From assembly GCA_030374805.1 (NCBI GenBank), contig JARGSG010000260.1, positions 1 through 22,488 of the forward strand: a stretch of 22,488 bases of DNA. Reading direction: 5' to 3'. Positions within the stretch are counted from its first letter, which is position 1. Each line of letters opens with the position of its first letter. This DNA comes from Gracilaria gracilis (Eukaryota > Rhodophyta > Florideophyceae > Gracilariales > Gracilariaceae). The notes below the pieces were generated by a model. That model had not been told where the DNA came from, did no database searches, and saw only the letters and a program-made list of their open reading frames with translations. Positions 9,461 to 17,551 of this stretch are shown piece after piece. Made by a program: the position numbers and the translations under genes.

Positions 9461-9624
9461 TGTTGCCTTTCTGGACAGATCTCTTGTTTGGATCATTCCA
9501 CTACCAACAAATGAAATTACTAAGAAAAAAATCATCCAGAGTTCCCCCATTCTGGATTGGTAATCATGTTGACTCCTTAAATTGCTTTTCTTTATAACAA
9601 CCTTCTAGAGTGTTTTTTACGCTT

Positions 9625-9644
9625 GGTACCAATTATTTGGTACC
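9625..9644. repeat. Perfect inverted repeat, 8-bp arms
   Basis: GGTACCAA and TTGGTACC are separated by TTAT. Each arm contains the self-complementary GGTACC. Confidence 0.7.
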
Positions 9645-9837
9645 GTCAATTATAAATTGTTATCTGTAGAACAAAGTAGAACAAGTTTTCACTACAAATT
9701 TGTGGCCCTTGGTTTAGTGCCAATGTGGTTCTAAAGAGACCTAGTAGACCTCCAACGCAAAAAGCAGTTTTCTACGCAAAAACTGAGTATATCCAGGAAA
9801 TAGTGAGCTGTTTCCTTGATTGTCTCAGTATCTACAA

Positions 9838-9885
9838 TGACACTCAATTCAAAAGTCGCAGATATGACATTTGAATTGAGTGTCA
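9838..9885. repeat. Perfect inverted repeat, 16-bp arms
   Basis: TGACACTCAATTCAAA and TTTGAATTGAGTGTCA are separated by a 16-nt loop. The right end, TGTCAATG at 9881-9888, is also complementary to the start of the next hairpin at 9896-9903, so the two can pair in alternative ways. Confidence 0.92.
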
Positions 9886-9895
9886 ATGTCCTTCA

Positions 9896-9931
9896 CATTG
9901 ACACAGTCATGTGGTAATGACTGTGTCAATG
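9896..9931. repeat. Perfect inverted repeat, 15-bp arms, 6-nt loop
   Basis: CATTGACACAGTCAT and ATGACTGTGTCAATG flank the loop GTGGTA. It starts 10 bp after the previous hairpin and shares its TGTCAATG/CATTGACA element. Confidence 0.92.
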
Positions 9932-9952
9932 CGCAAATCCACAGCATAAGCA

Positions 9953-9989
9953 AAAAGACAGAGTCACCAAAGAGGTAACTCTGTCTTTT
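9953..9989. repeat. Inverted repeat, 12-bp perfect arms plus inner 3 bp
   Basis: AAAAGACAGAGT and ACTCTGTCTTTT pair perfectly. After one mismatch, ACC and GGT continue the stem around an AAAGA loop. It is the last hairpin before the Harbinger frame. Confidence 0.9.
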
Positions 9990-10068
9990 AAGAATACAAA
10001 ACCGCCGGTGCAATCGAGAGCGTCAACGGCCAAGTTCATCGACAGTCTCTCCTCTCGGCGTCAAGGTA

Positions 10069-11346
10069 TTGTATTATGCCTATATTACAGATGAAAGCGC
10101 GTTTAATGCACTGGAATTGCTAGCCGACACGGCATTCCAAACGCGCCAGCAATTTGAATTGTCGACAGAAACCCCTAATTGGGATGACTCCGACGAAGAA
10201 AACGACTCCGAAAGCCCTATCTTTGACATATTTTACAGTCAAAATGGGACGGAGTCTATTTTGAAAATGACCAATTTTACAGCTGCAGAGTTCCAAAAAC
10301 TTTGGAGTTCTTTGGAAACATTTATTTCAGACAATTGGAACGTAGACCGTGGAAAGAAATTTCAATCTTTTGGAAAGGACACGTTGTTCATGTGCCTCAC
10401 AGTCCTCAAACATGGTGGTTGTTGGGACTTTTTGGCTAATATTTTCAATTTCAAAACGCCAACCTTCGAAAGATTGACTACAAAATTTATTTGAATGATT
10501 GGTCTACACGTGTACAATGCAATGGTCACCGAGGAATTGAAAAAATGGCCTATGTCAAAATTGGTAAAAGAAAAGAAATCCTTTCCAAAATACAAGTGCG
10601 CATATTTCGCCACAGACGTTAAGTTTCAACAATCTCACCGCCCTGGGGGTTCTTCGGAGGAAGCTAAAAAATATTTTAGGGGAAAGCATAAGCTCTACGG
10701 TTAAAAAACCGAAGTGTCAAATATACCAAATGGATTTGCAGTTTTTGCAACATCTCACTACCCTGGTTCAAATTCTGATGTCGATACGTTTTACGATAAT
10801 TATGAAGGCTTTCACAAATGGGCACTACAAAAGGTAGATGATGAAGAGGACATTATCGTTACCGGAGTTTTATGTGAAGACTATTCGGATTATTGGGCGG
10901 TACTTTGTGACAAAGGGTACCAAGGATTGAAAGATTTTTCCCCAGCTATACATCCAAAGTGAAAGCCGAGATTAGGGCATTTATCAAGGGAAAAAGAATT
11001 GGAAAATAAGCGCATATATTTTGATAGGATCCTTGTGGAAAACTATTTTGGAAGAATGTCTGGATTATGGTCCACACTGTTGCTGAAATATAGATGGAAC
11101 GAAAATCTATATGATTTAATTTTTTATCTATGCTGTGGACTAACAAATGCGCATATTAAGAATCATCCACTTCGAATGGAAGATGGAGATTTTTATGCAA
11201 AAGTGAAAACAAGGCTCTACAAAATTGGGGACGATAGTGTAAAGAAAAGGCGTTTGGCGCAACAAAAGTACCGCGAGAAACGCGCGGGCCGTTTGAATAC
11301 GAAGCTTCGCACTGCAGGGTCGGATGATGAAACATTGGTACCTTGA
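10069..11346 (+). pseudogene. PIF/Harbinger DDE transposase, three in-frame stops
   Basis: This is a full-length DDE superfamily endonuclease (DDE_Tnp_4 type), the cut-and-paste transposase of PIF/Harbinger elements. It is about 425 codons in a single frame. An acidic N-terminal part (WDDSDEEN) leads into FDIFYS, and the first catalytic Asp is at 10615 in YFATDVKFQQ near HRPGG. The second is at 10777 in HYPGSNSD, and the Glu is at 11038 in VENYFGRM. DKGYQG and a basic C-terminus with REKRAGR are also typical. Stops are TGA 10492, TAA 10702 (where the family has Tyr in LYGYK) and TGA 10960 (within HPKKKP). There are no frameshifts. No ATG is in frame near the start: the frame is open from 9979 and the first upstream candidate codon is TTG at 10069. 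The resemblance to oomycete copies is from memory. Confidence 0.9.
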
Positions 11347-12110
11347 GGTTGGACGGGTATTGAATGCATCGTATGATCACTACGCATTTGCAGTGTGTTT
11401 TGCATGGAACTATCTCTATTTGGTTTGTTATACAGTAATTGAGAATTTATTGAGTAAAATTATTGTTTGCTTTGTTGAAACGTATCTAATAGATTTCTAC
11501 GCAATCACTCGGTGTACTCGAGTTTCCACAGTCATTCAGGGAAGATCTAGTTATTGTCATAAACTACCAATACCTTGTATGAGACAGTACAGAACGCTTA
11601 AATTAACGTAAATACTTAAAAGTGACTATGTTTTGACTACTTTCACTGATTGCTGCCAAAAACGCTTGACTATATGACTTCCAACCATGAAAATAAGTAG
11701 TAAATATATGCCCCTGAATAAAGCACAAAGTTGTTTTTTGTTTATATTTCAAAAGACTTCTCTCAATTACAAATTTTTCCCAGACGTATTTCTGAAAAAT
11801 TCCAAAACCTAAGAACTGATTAGGAACCTCATCTGGTTATCAAGGAGCTTTGCGACCATTTCTTTGGAGAAGCCCAGCTTCTCGAAGCTTGATTCAATGT
11901 TTCAATGTGGCATGGTGATGACCTGAATTGTGTGCCTTGAAAGGCTTCGTGTGGATGGCCTTTCCTCCTACCATGGAGTTAAAAGACTAGCACATATCTT
12001 CTTGCCAATATCGCGAATGCCTTACATCATTTTAGGAAGGTGTAGCGTTGCAACCACCGGTTGCCTACGCACCATGCCAGCGTGAAACTATGTAGATGAA
12101 CCCTAATCGC
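11347..12110. other. No supported gene
   Basis: AT-rich sequence follows the Harbinger relic, with short open frames of no recognisable content. I looked for a partner of the sequence near 9400 as a right terminal inverted repeat and did not find one. Confidence 0.4.
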
Positions 12111-12136
12111 ATCACGAGCACTCATCACGAGCACTC
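12111..12136. repeat. 13-bp tandem duplication
   Basis: ATCACGAGCACTC occurs twice in direct succession, about 75 bp before the start of the secreted-protein gene. It looks like a simple replication-slippage duplication. Confidence 0.85.
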
Positions 12137-12211
12137 AAAAGAAGTTAGCGCGACTCAGGAGTTTGGCGGGACTCAGAAGAGGCGGCACAACTGCTTCGAA
12201 CCTAGTCCGAA

Positions 12212-12824
12212 ATGCATTCCCTCTCGCTTCTCTCTCTCCTTGCGATCACTTTGTCCATCCTTCACGTTTCAGTCTCCTGCTTGACGTCCGTGCCATTCAA
12301 CGCCACTCTGATCGGTCGTCAGTTCACCTTCATCCGCAGCGGCGTTCGCGTTCCGGTGCTGGCGCGTCTGGACATATCGGAGAATGCGATAGCCTATTTC
12401 CCGCGCTATCAGCCGCGCGGTCCGCTTGGCGATCTGGACCCGTTCTGCTTCCGTTCGTACCAGCTGCTGCTCAACCGCGACGTGAAGCAACTGAAGTTTG
12501 TGGGCTACGCAGAAAACTCGCCGGGCTGCGACTGTGACGACTGTGTGGTGGCTACGGAAGAGTCGTTTGCCAGCGGTGCGACGAATCAGACGTTTCACTT
12601 GGATGTGCAGTTTATGTTCAACGCCACTCGCGCGCTTCGGCGATCGGACGGCTCGGAGAATAACCTTTGCTTTGGACCGTGTGAGCCTAGGCCCAGGCCG
12701 GAACTGGACGGTATACTTACGTACCTGTACGGGATTGCTTACTCATTGGGATTTTGTGTTGATGTGAACAGCTCCTAAAGGGAACTGTTTGTGCCTCGAA
12801 GCGAATTACGTTCTCTGGAATTGA
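12212..12824 (+). CDS. Secreted Cys-containing protein, probably two exons
   Basis: The ATG at 12212 opens a strong signal peptide (MHSLSLLSLLAITLSILHVS, cleavage near VSC at about residue 23). The mature part has N-glycosylation sequons (NAT, NQT, NAT) and a Cys-rich core, CDCDDC, followed later by CFGPC, as expected of an extracellular disulfide-bonded protein. Unspliced, the frame ends at a TAA at 12776-12778 (188 aa). A 61-nt intron at 12711-12771 would instead join LDA to PKGNCLCLEANYVLWN and stop at 12822-12824 (183 aa), adding two Cys. GC at third positions drops inside the intron, which favours splicing. AATAAA follows at 12912. No known family is recognised. RXLR-type effector motifs are absent. 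It could be a secreted effector or surface protein. Confidence 0.72.
12711..12771 (+). other. Candidate 61-nt intron
   Basis: Donor GTATAC follows GGACG, and acceptor AACAG lies at 12767-12771. A TTACTCA at 12749-12755 could be the branch region, although the distance to the acceptor is modest. Splicing is phase 1 and keeps a coding frame. The donor is weaker than those of the other short introns, and retention would also give an open frame. Confidence 0.45.
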
Positions 12825-12911
12825 GACTTTAGAGGAGAAAGGCGGTAATATACATGGGTAGAGTTGTATCTCTGGACTGTCCCAAACTTACTGCGAGAAG
12901 AAATGGTAACA

Positions 12912-12917
12912 AATAAA
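12912..12917 (+). terminator. Poly(A) signal
   Basis: AATAAA lies in AACAAATAAACATATTGTG, about 90-135 bp after either possible stop of the secreted-protein gene. It is a plausible transcript end for that gene. Confidence 0.45.
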
Positions 12918-14791
12918 CATATTGTGTCTTCCTTCATGCACTCGATGTAGCAATCTACCACACAAATACTGTTTGTGGTATGAGGTCAATAGACGTCCGA
13001 CAGTATTTGTCGATTTCTCGTCGAAAACAAATGTTTATCTATAAAGATAAGCCAGTGAGCAAGCGATAGCCAAACATCCATGTGGAATAAAGAAAGCGAC
13101 CTGCAACTGATCTCTCTTCTAGTATCACTGTATTCTGAGACTTGTCTATTGGTGCTACTGTACTCGCCGGCCAGACCGTATGTACGTACATGTCCATGAC
13201 CTGATATCAGCTCAGTAGTTGTAGCGCCCTGGTATGTATCATAGCTCTATGTAGACATGCTCGATAGATAGTTGTAGTCGCGCTACTTCCCTTGCTGTGT
13301 CACCGATGGACATTCGCTGCTTCATGGCTGTGCCACTGTCAACTAACTCTACGAAGGAAAGTGGCTGAGTCAGCATAAGGCGTCCGACGCAGGTTTCCTT
13401 ACTGTTTCAAACGTAGAATACGTGCAAAGCAGCAGTGCCACTTGTGTGGCGGGGACACGGCGCAAGCGGTGGACACGTGGACGACGTTCCATCTCGCTTT
13501 TGAGTTTTGTAGTGTCACAAATTCCGAAATTTGGGACTTTTTTTGGGCACGCACCATGTCCGAACGGAAAACGGCTGGGCCTCAGGCCCATTGGTGCATT
13601 GCTGTTGTTGATGCTCCGCGCTCACACGGAGAGACGCTTACCGTTGTCAACAAACAACAACAACATGGCGAGTTGGGGAACGCACGTTTGAACCGCCTTG
13701 CATTTGTGCCATGCCTGGTAGGCGAGCACATGCGTGCAAAAACACTCACAATACTGTATGTCATCGCTAGGAAAGCAACACATTGTGTACACCGCTATAA
13801 AAATCGAACCCAACTTTACTGCTGCGACCATTCCACGACGTTGATGGCCCAACAACCATTTTCCGTACTTTGTTTGTCATCATGTGCCCTTCGCAAATAG
13901 TTGAATTTGTGCCACTCGCCTACATCTCGGTATAAAGATACTGTACATTTCGCGCTCCCGGATCATATGCGACATTGTTGAACACCGGCGGCTGTATAGC
14001 ACTTGGCTCTGGCAAGTAGATATTCGTTATGTGTCGGAGCGGAAAGCGCTGCAGCGAGCTATGCTGACACCATGCTCCAGTCGCTCGCGGGAGGCGAAGC
14101 TCAGTGGTGAGCGCAGCCACAGCGACACATTTGGGAAGGCGCACGGAGTAGCTGTGAGATCGCAGCGCATCGGTGGTTGACAGCCAATGGGCGCGCAGAA
14201 CAAGCGCGCGGCGGACAAAATGTCGCAAATGAACGACAGTTGGCGCACACGCTGTCGCCAAGCAGACGATTTGTTAGCAGACGCAAGCGCCAGTCGGTAC
14301 CGCCGGCTGTCGCTTGATACGACTTGTCCCTTGTCCTTCACTGGGACGCTCACGCCGGCACACCCGCCGGTGTGCGCGACATATCGTCAGCGCGCTCGCC
14401 CGCTTACACACTTCCCACTGCTGTACGCGCCGCGTCTTCCCCTCAGCGCTGGCTTTCCGCCGCGCGCGTCCTCCTAATCTGCAGAGCTGTAGCCACGAAA
14501 TACAACATCCGTCACTGTCGAACGTCTTCAGCAAAGTTTTCTTTCACTTCTACTTACGAAACAGTACATCCAGTCTATATGTCCGAAACCCTCGTAGATT
14601 CTTTGCACAGCACCAGGCAAAAACATTCCCGAAGACCGTGGAATCATTCCCCCCTCTTGTGGAAACCATTCCTTTCGTCGAGTCTATCGCGTTAACTGTG
14701 TGGTCATCCATCCGGTGGAAGATACCTCCAATTTCATTCCGGCCTTCCCGGGAACCGCAGCCCGAGTCGTTCTAGTGCCAGAAAAAAGTCG
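12918..14791. other. No confidently supported gene
   Basis: Several frames of 100-150 codons are open around 13.4-13.9 kb and 14.0-14.8 kb, the second in GC-rich sequence where stops are rare. An ATG at 13557 gives 114 codons without recognisable features. An ATG at 14187 (MGAQNKRAADKMSQMNDSW) gives 96 codons that begin in a coding-like way and end in low-complexity Arg/Pro/Leu. I would not call any of these. Confidence 0.4.
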
Positions 14792-15372
14792 TCATCTGCA
14801 TCCTGCCAACGAGATGTGTTCAAATAAAAAGTCATTAACAAGCGGTCATACTCACCTTTGTAAAATGTGCGACAGTCTCTGAACCTACCGCAGGCAAAAT
14901 TCAATTCAAACGCTTCCCTTTCAAGCTTTGTACCCATAGCTACTGTCATAGAGTAGTACAAGCCCTTGGTCCTTGCCTGGATCGGAATAAAATCGCCGCA
15001 GTGGTGCGCATTGTGGTCGGTGATCAAACCCGCACCGAGCTGCGCCATGATTGCTTCAATACTTGGCCACATTCGCAGAGATTTCTGCTTCAGATTAGAT
15101 TTGGCGGTCGCCACAATAATCACGAGGTAAATCAGATATGGGCAGAGTTGTTCCTCTCCCCACGGCTGAGTACGATTGGCTCTGTCCAGAATATCAACCC
15201 ACATTGTGACAGAGGTGTTCCCGGTCTTTGCGGCGATTGCCAACGCGCGCTTCCAATTATGTTGGAAAAGGCCATGGCTTCCGTCTTCAAGCTTGCTTGA
15301 TGAGTAACTGTCATAGAATGATGTTGAATAAAGTCTGGTCTTCTCCAGATGGAGGGGAAGGCCGGCTGACAC
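14792..15372 (-). CDS. Minus-strand coding exon(s), unknown function, start unresolved
   Basis: A balanced, protein-like frame runs from a GTG at 15372 downwards. It reads through GLFQHNWKRALAIAAKTGN, MWVDILDRANRTQPWGEEQL, a hydrophobic PYLIYLVIIVATAK and GLITDHNAHHCGDFIPIQAR to FACGRFRDCRTFYK. A 53-nt intron (14803-14855) would then end it at a TGA at 14792-14794. Unspliced, the frame runs on to 14734. A TATA box at 15375-15384 would place transcription start inside the frame. The first ATG after it (15314) is in another frame, and the first in-frame ATG is the one before WVDILD. Either an upstream exon exists or the 5' end is broken. I recognise no family. Confidence 0.5.
14803..14855 (-). 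other. Candidate 53-nt intron
   Basis: On the minus strand AAAG/GTGAGT is a consensus-like donor and TTGGCAG/G a good acceptor, with GTTAATGAC in the middle as a possible branch region. The length matches the other short introns in the window. Splicing leads to a stop after four more codons (GCR). Confidence 0.5.
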
Positions 15373-15374
15373 CC

Positions 15375-15384
15375 CTTTTATATA
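15375..15384 (-). promoter_or_regulatory. TATA box
   Basis: The minus strand reads TATATAAAAGGGG, a near-consensus TATA box, directly upstream of the 14.8-15.4 kb exon. An expected start about 30 bp downstream would lie near 15345. A TCATTC initiator-like sequence occurs further down, just before the ATG at 15314. Confidence 0.5.
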
Positions 15385-15507
15385 CTTTGTAGAACTACAT
15401 CTACAACTGAGGACTAAGTTACAAGCTAGCCACTGTCTCTGATGAGCGTTAGCTACAAGCCGATAACGGTGATCAAGCGTGACTTGGCTTGTAGTACAAC
15501 GTTTGTA

Positions 15508-15690
15508 TTACAGTAATTGAGACAGAATATGCTGGGAACTGGTGGTTGCTCCAACAGCCTGCATTCCGGCCATTTGGCTGCTCTTCAATTCGTTGAACGA
15601 CGCCTCAACATCAGCGGGGTCTTCTGCTCGAAACCTTCGAGTGAAGCCTGTTGTGTAGTTCCGAGGACTGGTGGCGGAATTAGTGCACAT
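15508..15690 (-). CDS. Possible short ORF or terminal exon (60 aa)
   Basis: A minus-strand frame starts at ATG 15690 and ends in TAA. It reads as ordinary polar protein (RFRAEDPADVEASFNELKSS) without motifs. A second frame over the same bases starts at 15806 (MFYFKYYPAFDPLFSDAPRH) and overlaps it. The two may be parts of one broken or spliced gene upstream of the TATA box at 15375. Confidence 0.25.
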   Translation of the reverse strand: MCTNSATSPRNYTTGFTRRFRAEDPADVEASFNELKSSQMAGMQAVGATTSSQHILSQLL

Positions 15691-15804
15691 ATAAATTGAT
15701 GTAATTGCAAGCCATTATCTATGTTCTGTAGTTTGGAAAGTTTGAAATGACGGGGAGCATCACTGAACAATGGGTCAAAGGCAGGATAATACTTAAAGTA
15801 AAAC

Positions 15805-16407
15805 ATGGCTAAAGTGAGAGGAATTATGCGGCAAACAAGGTTGAGTGGTGTGTTCTCTACGCGTGCTACGATTATCTACGAGCGTTTAATTAATAAGAAC
15901 GAGCGGCGTGTGCACGCACTCGCAGAGTTGGGGCGGAGGTTTGTGATTGGAAGGAAGACGAAAGAGGTGAAAATGTTTGCGACAGCAGGAGCATTGTGCG
16001 CGCGCGCATTGCACGCCGACATGGCGCCGTGGGTGTTAGCGCTTGTAGGCGCTTACTTTGAAGTGAGCAACAAAGCTGCCGGACGACTCTCTTGGAGGCT
16101 CGTTCTCAACGTCTTTTATAACGTAGATTGTTTCTCGTTTGGGAAGCACTTTCCTACAAAAACGATTATCTACATATTACGTAGCATACTCTATATATTA
16201 CGTACAATTCTCTGCAGATTACGTAGCACTAGCCAAGTAACACTTTACAACTCTCCGAGGAGTTGTGATTATGTCGCTTTCTCTGAAAGTGGTTGCCGAA
16301 GGTGTGAGCGCTACAACGGTATCGCTACACGCGAAGGCACAGTGCCATTGGCGCCGCGGCAGCGAATCAGCGCACGCGCGCCCCACACTCGCGAGCGCCG
16401 GCGATAG
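15805..16407 (+). CDS. Possible 200-aa ORF, unknown
   Basis: The ATG at 15805 opens 200 codons to a TAG. The first 130 residues are basic and fairly coding-like (RVHALAELGRRFVIGRKTKE, then WVLALVGAYFEVSNKAAG), with purine-rich first codon positions. A three-unit 21-bp repeat then encodes IIYILRS-type heptads, and the last 40 residues are Arg-rich in GC-rich DNA. Its ATG overlaps a minus-strand ATG in the same CATG. No homologue is recognised, and it may be a chance frame. Confidence 0.25.
   Translation: MAKVRGIMRQTRLSGVFSTRATIIYERLINKNERRVHALAELGRRFVIGRKTKEVKMFATAGALCARALHADMAPWVLALVGAYFEVSNKAAGRLSWRLVLNVFYNVDCFSFGKHFPTKTIIYILRSILYILRTILCRLRSTSQVTLYNSPRSCDYVAFSESGCRRCERYNGIATREGTVPLAPRQRISARAPHTRERRR
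16165..16227. repeat. 21-bp imperfect tandem repeat, three units
   Basis: Three 21-bp units share a core ATTACGTA (units begin at 16165, 16186 and 16207), with the palindrome TACGTA in each. In the plus frame they encode three successive heptads of the type I-x-x-x-L-R-S/T, as a short amphipathic or hydrophobic helix would show. Confidence 0.75.
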
Positions 16408-16759
16408 TGCTGCGGCTGCAGGCGGCCTGGAACAAGCGTGGCATGAGTGAACAGAGCGGCGCGCCGGCAGCCGAGCACAAAATTGTTGGCAGCGCGCTCC
16501 CCTCGGCCGCACGAGCACCGCGCGTCGGAACGGTACACGAGCGCGGCAGCTGCGTTTGTCGCGCTAGTAACAAATCAAACGGCCATCGCGCTCTCTCTAA
16601 TGGCGCCGTCGGTGGGCGGCGCTCACCACGCGCCATAGCGCACGGGCGAGCTCGCTCGCGCTGAGAACATTCGCTCCGGCAGCAGCGCTACATTTAAGGC
16701 GCGCACCTTCGCCGCCGCCGTAACTTCTCAGCGCAGAGAGCTGTCTTCCATTGGCGCGC
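16408..16759. other. GC-rich stretch, possible promoter region
   Basis: GC-rich sequence is open in several frames on both strands, which has little meaning at this composition. A TTTAAG at 16693-16698 sits about 65 bp before the ATG at 16760 and could serve as a TATA-like element. Confidence 0.3.
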
Positions 16760-17066
16760 ATGAAACCGCGCGCCACGCTCATCGTGTGCCCGCACGGCGC
16801 GGCCCGCGCGCTGTACGCTGCAGACCGGGCTACGCCTGGTGTGCTATCCCGTGCCGCCGCGGCCGCCAGCGCTGTCGCCGTCGCCGTCGAACGGCTCGTC
16901 GCTGCGCGACGTGCGGCGCTACACGGTGTACGACGCTACGGCGCTGCCGTACTCGGCGCGCTTCGTCGTCTCGCACGCCGCCACGCTGCATCTGCTGGGC
17001 ACCACGGTGCAGCTGGCGCCGTTCGGCCCGCCGTGCGGCACGTGCTGCGCGGCGCACTTTTTGTAA
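16760..17066 (+). pseudogene. GC-rich plus-strand coding remnant
   Basis: ATG 16760 begins a frame with almost only G or C at third positions (MKPRATLIVCPHGAARALY). A shift near 16818 leads into a second high-GC3 frame (GLRLVCYPVPPRPP, then RRYTVYDATALPYSARFVVS and VQLAPFGPPCGTCC) that stops at TAA 17064-17066. The minus partner frame is closed before 16919, which supports plus-strand coding there. Beyond 16919 the opposite strand is equally plausible. Further high-GC3 pieces follow (YGSAKLLQLSGIAP near 17175 and PPNVSTELELPLGRQHC near 17233) in other frames. Function is unknown. It is a decayed or multi-exon gene, possibly related in style to the secreted proteins nearby. Confidence 0.35.
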
Positions 17067-17170
17067 ATGTAGCACACGCCGTACACGTTGCCCCGTGTTG
17101 CCAGCTGCACACGCGCATTGGACGTACACGTGCACAGCTGTTCCAGCCGCCCGAGCGCCGCGAGCTCCAC
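16919..17170 (-). CDS. Alternative minus-strand reading of the same block
   Basis: The minus strand carries an uninterrupted high-GC3 frame from about 17170 (VELAALGRLEQLCTCTSNAR, then GNVYGVCYIYKKCAAQHV and SCTVVPSRCSVAACETTKR) to a TAG at 16919-16921. It is Cys-rich and well balanced in composition. Its third codon positions coincide with those of the plus-strand reading, so base composition cannot separate the two. It has no proper start, and upstream coding-like sequence continues in other frames. Only one of the two readings is likely to be real. Confidence 0.3.
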   Translation of the reverse strand: MELAALGRLEQLCTCTSNARVQLATRGNVYGVCYIYKKCAAQHVPHGGPNGASCTVVPSRCSVAACETTKRAEYGSAVASYTV

Positions 17171-17551
17171 CGTACGGCAGCGCCAAGCTGCTGCAGCTGT
17201 CGGGCATCGCGCCGCGTCACGTGCTGCGCGCCGCCCAACGTCAGCACCGAGCTGGAGCTGCCCCTCGGGCGCCAACACTGTGCTGGACCACCTACTGCAG
17301 TCATTTGGAATATCTCCATGCTGCTGACATTCTCAGGTGTAAAACACGTCCTCCAAAACCAGGACCGGCTCCCATCCAAACGCAAGTATGTCGCTGAAAG
17401 TATCTGTGCATGCAAAATCTGGGTGTTTGGTGCGTTCATGTATCGCATTCGAGTGGTGAGTACAGCCTCCTGCGTCGAAATGTATGAAAACAGGTCGTAC
17501 GGAATTTCTTTTCATGAATGCCATTTGAGTATTCATTCGTGCTATTTCTAG

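Larger units (their letters stand above)
9206..10068. other. Non-coding region with a cluster of hairpins
   Basis: No credible gene is present. The region is AT-rich and carries at least five perfect inverted repeats (listed separately), plus a weaker one at about 9781-9830 pairing ACTGAG with CTCAGT and GGAAA with TTTCC. It ends where the Harbinger transposase frame opens, the last upstream stop being at 9976-9978. It may be the 5' or subterminal part of the transposon, but I found no matching terminal inverted repeat downstream. Confidence 0.6.

Noticed and set aside
9434..9989. Bacterial rho-independent terminators
   Set aside because: The hairpins have the right shape, but no bacterial genes are nearby and everything else is eukaryotic.
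10492..10962. Reassigned stop codons (variant genetic code)
   Set aside because: The 1385-codon gag-pol frame nearby has no internal TGA, TAA or TAG and ends in TAA, so standard stops with pseudogenisation is the simpler reading.
9400..12100. Terminal inverted repeats of the Harbinger element
   Set aside because: A CAGGGCC-like sequence near 9400 looked like a transposon end, but I found no matching inverted copy downstream of the transposase.
13442..13900. Open frame of 152 codons on the plus strand
   Set aside because: It has no ATG at its beginning. From the internal ATG at 13557 it has no recognisable feature, and the overlapping minus frames are equally open.
16751..17551. 266-codon plus-strand frame
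   Set aside because: Its high third-position GC holds only for the first 20 codons. After that the Ala/Arg-rich translation is a frame-shifted shadow of other readings in very GC-rich DNA.
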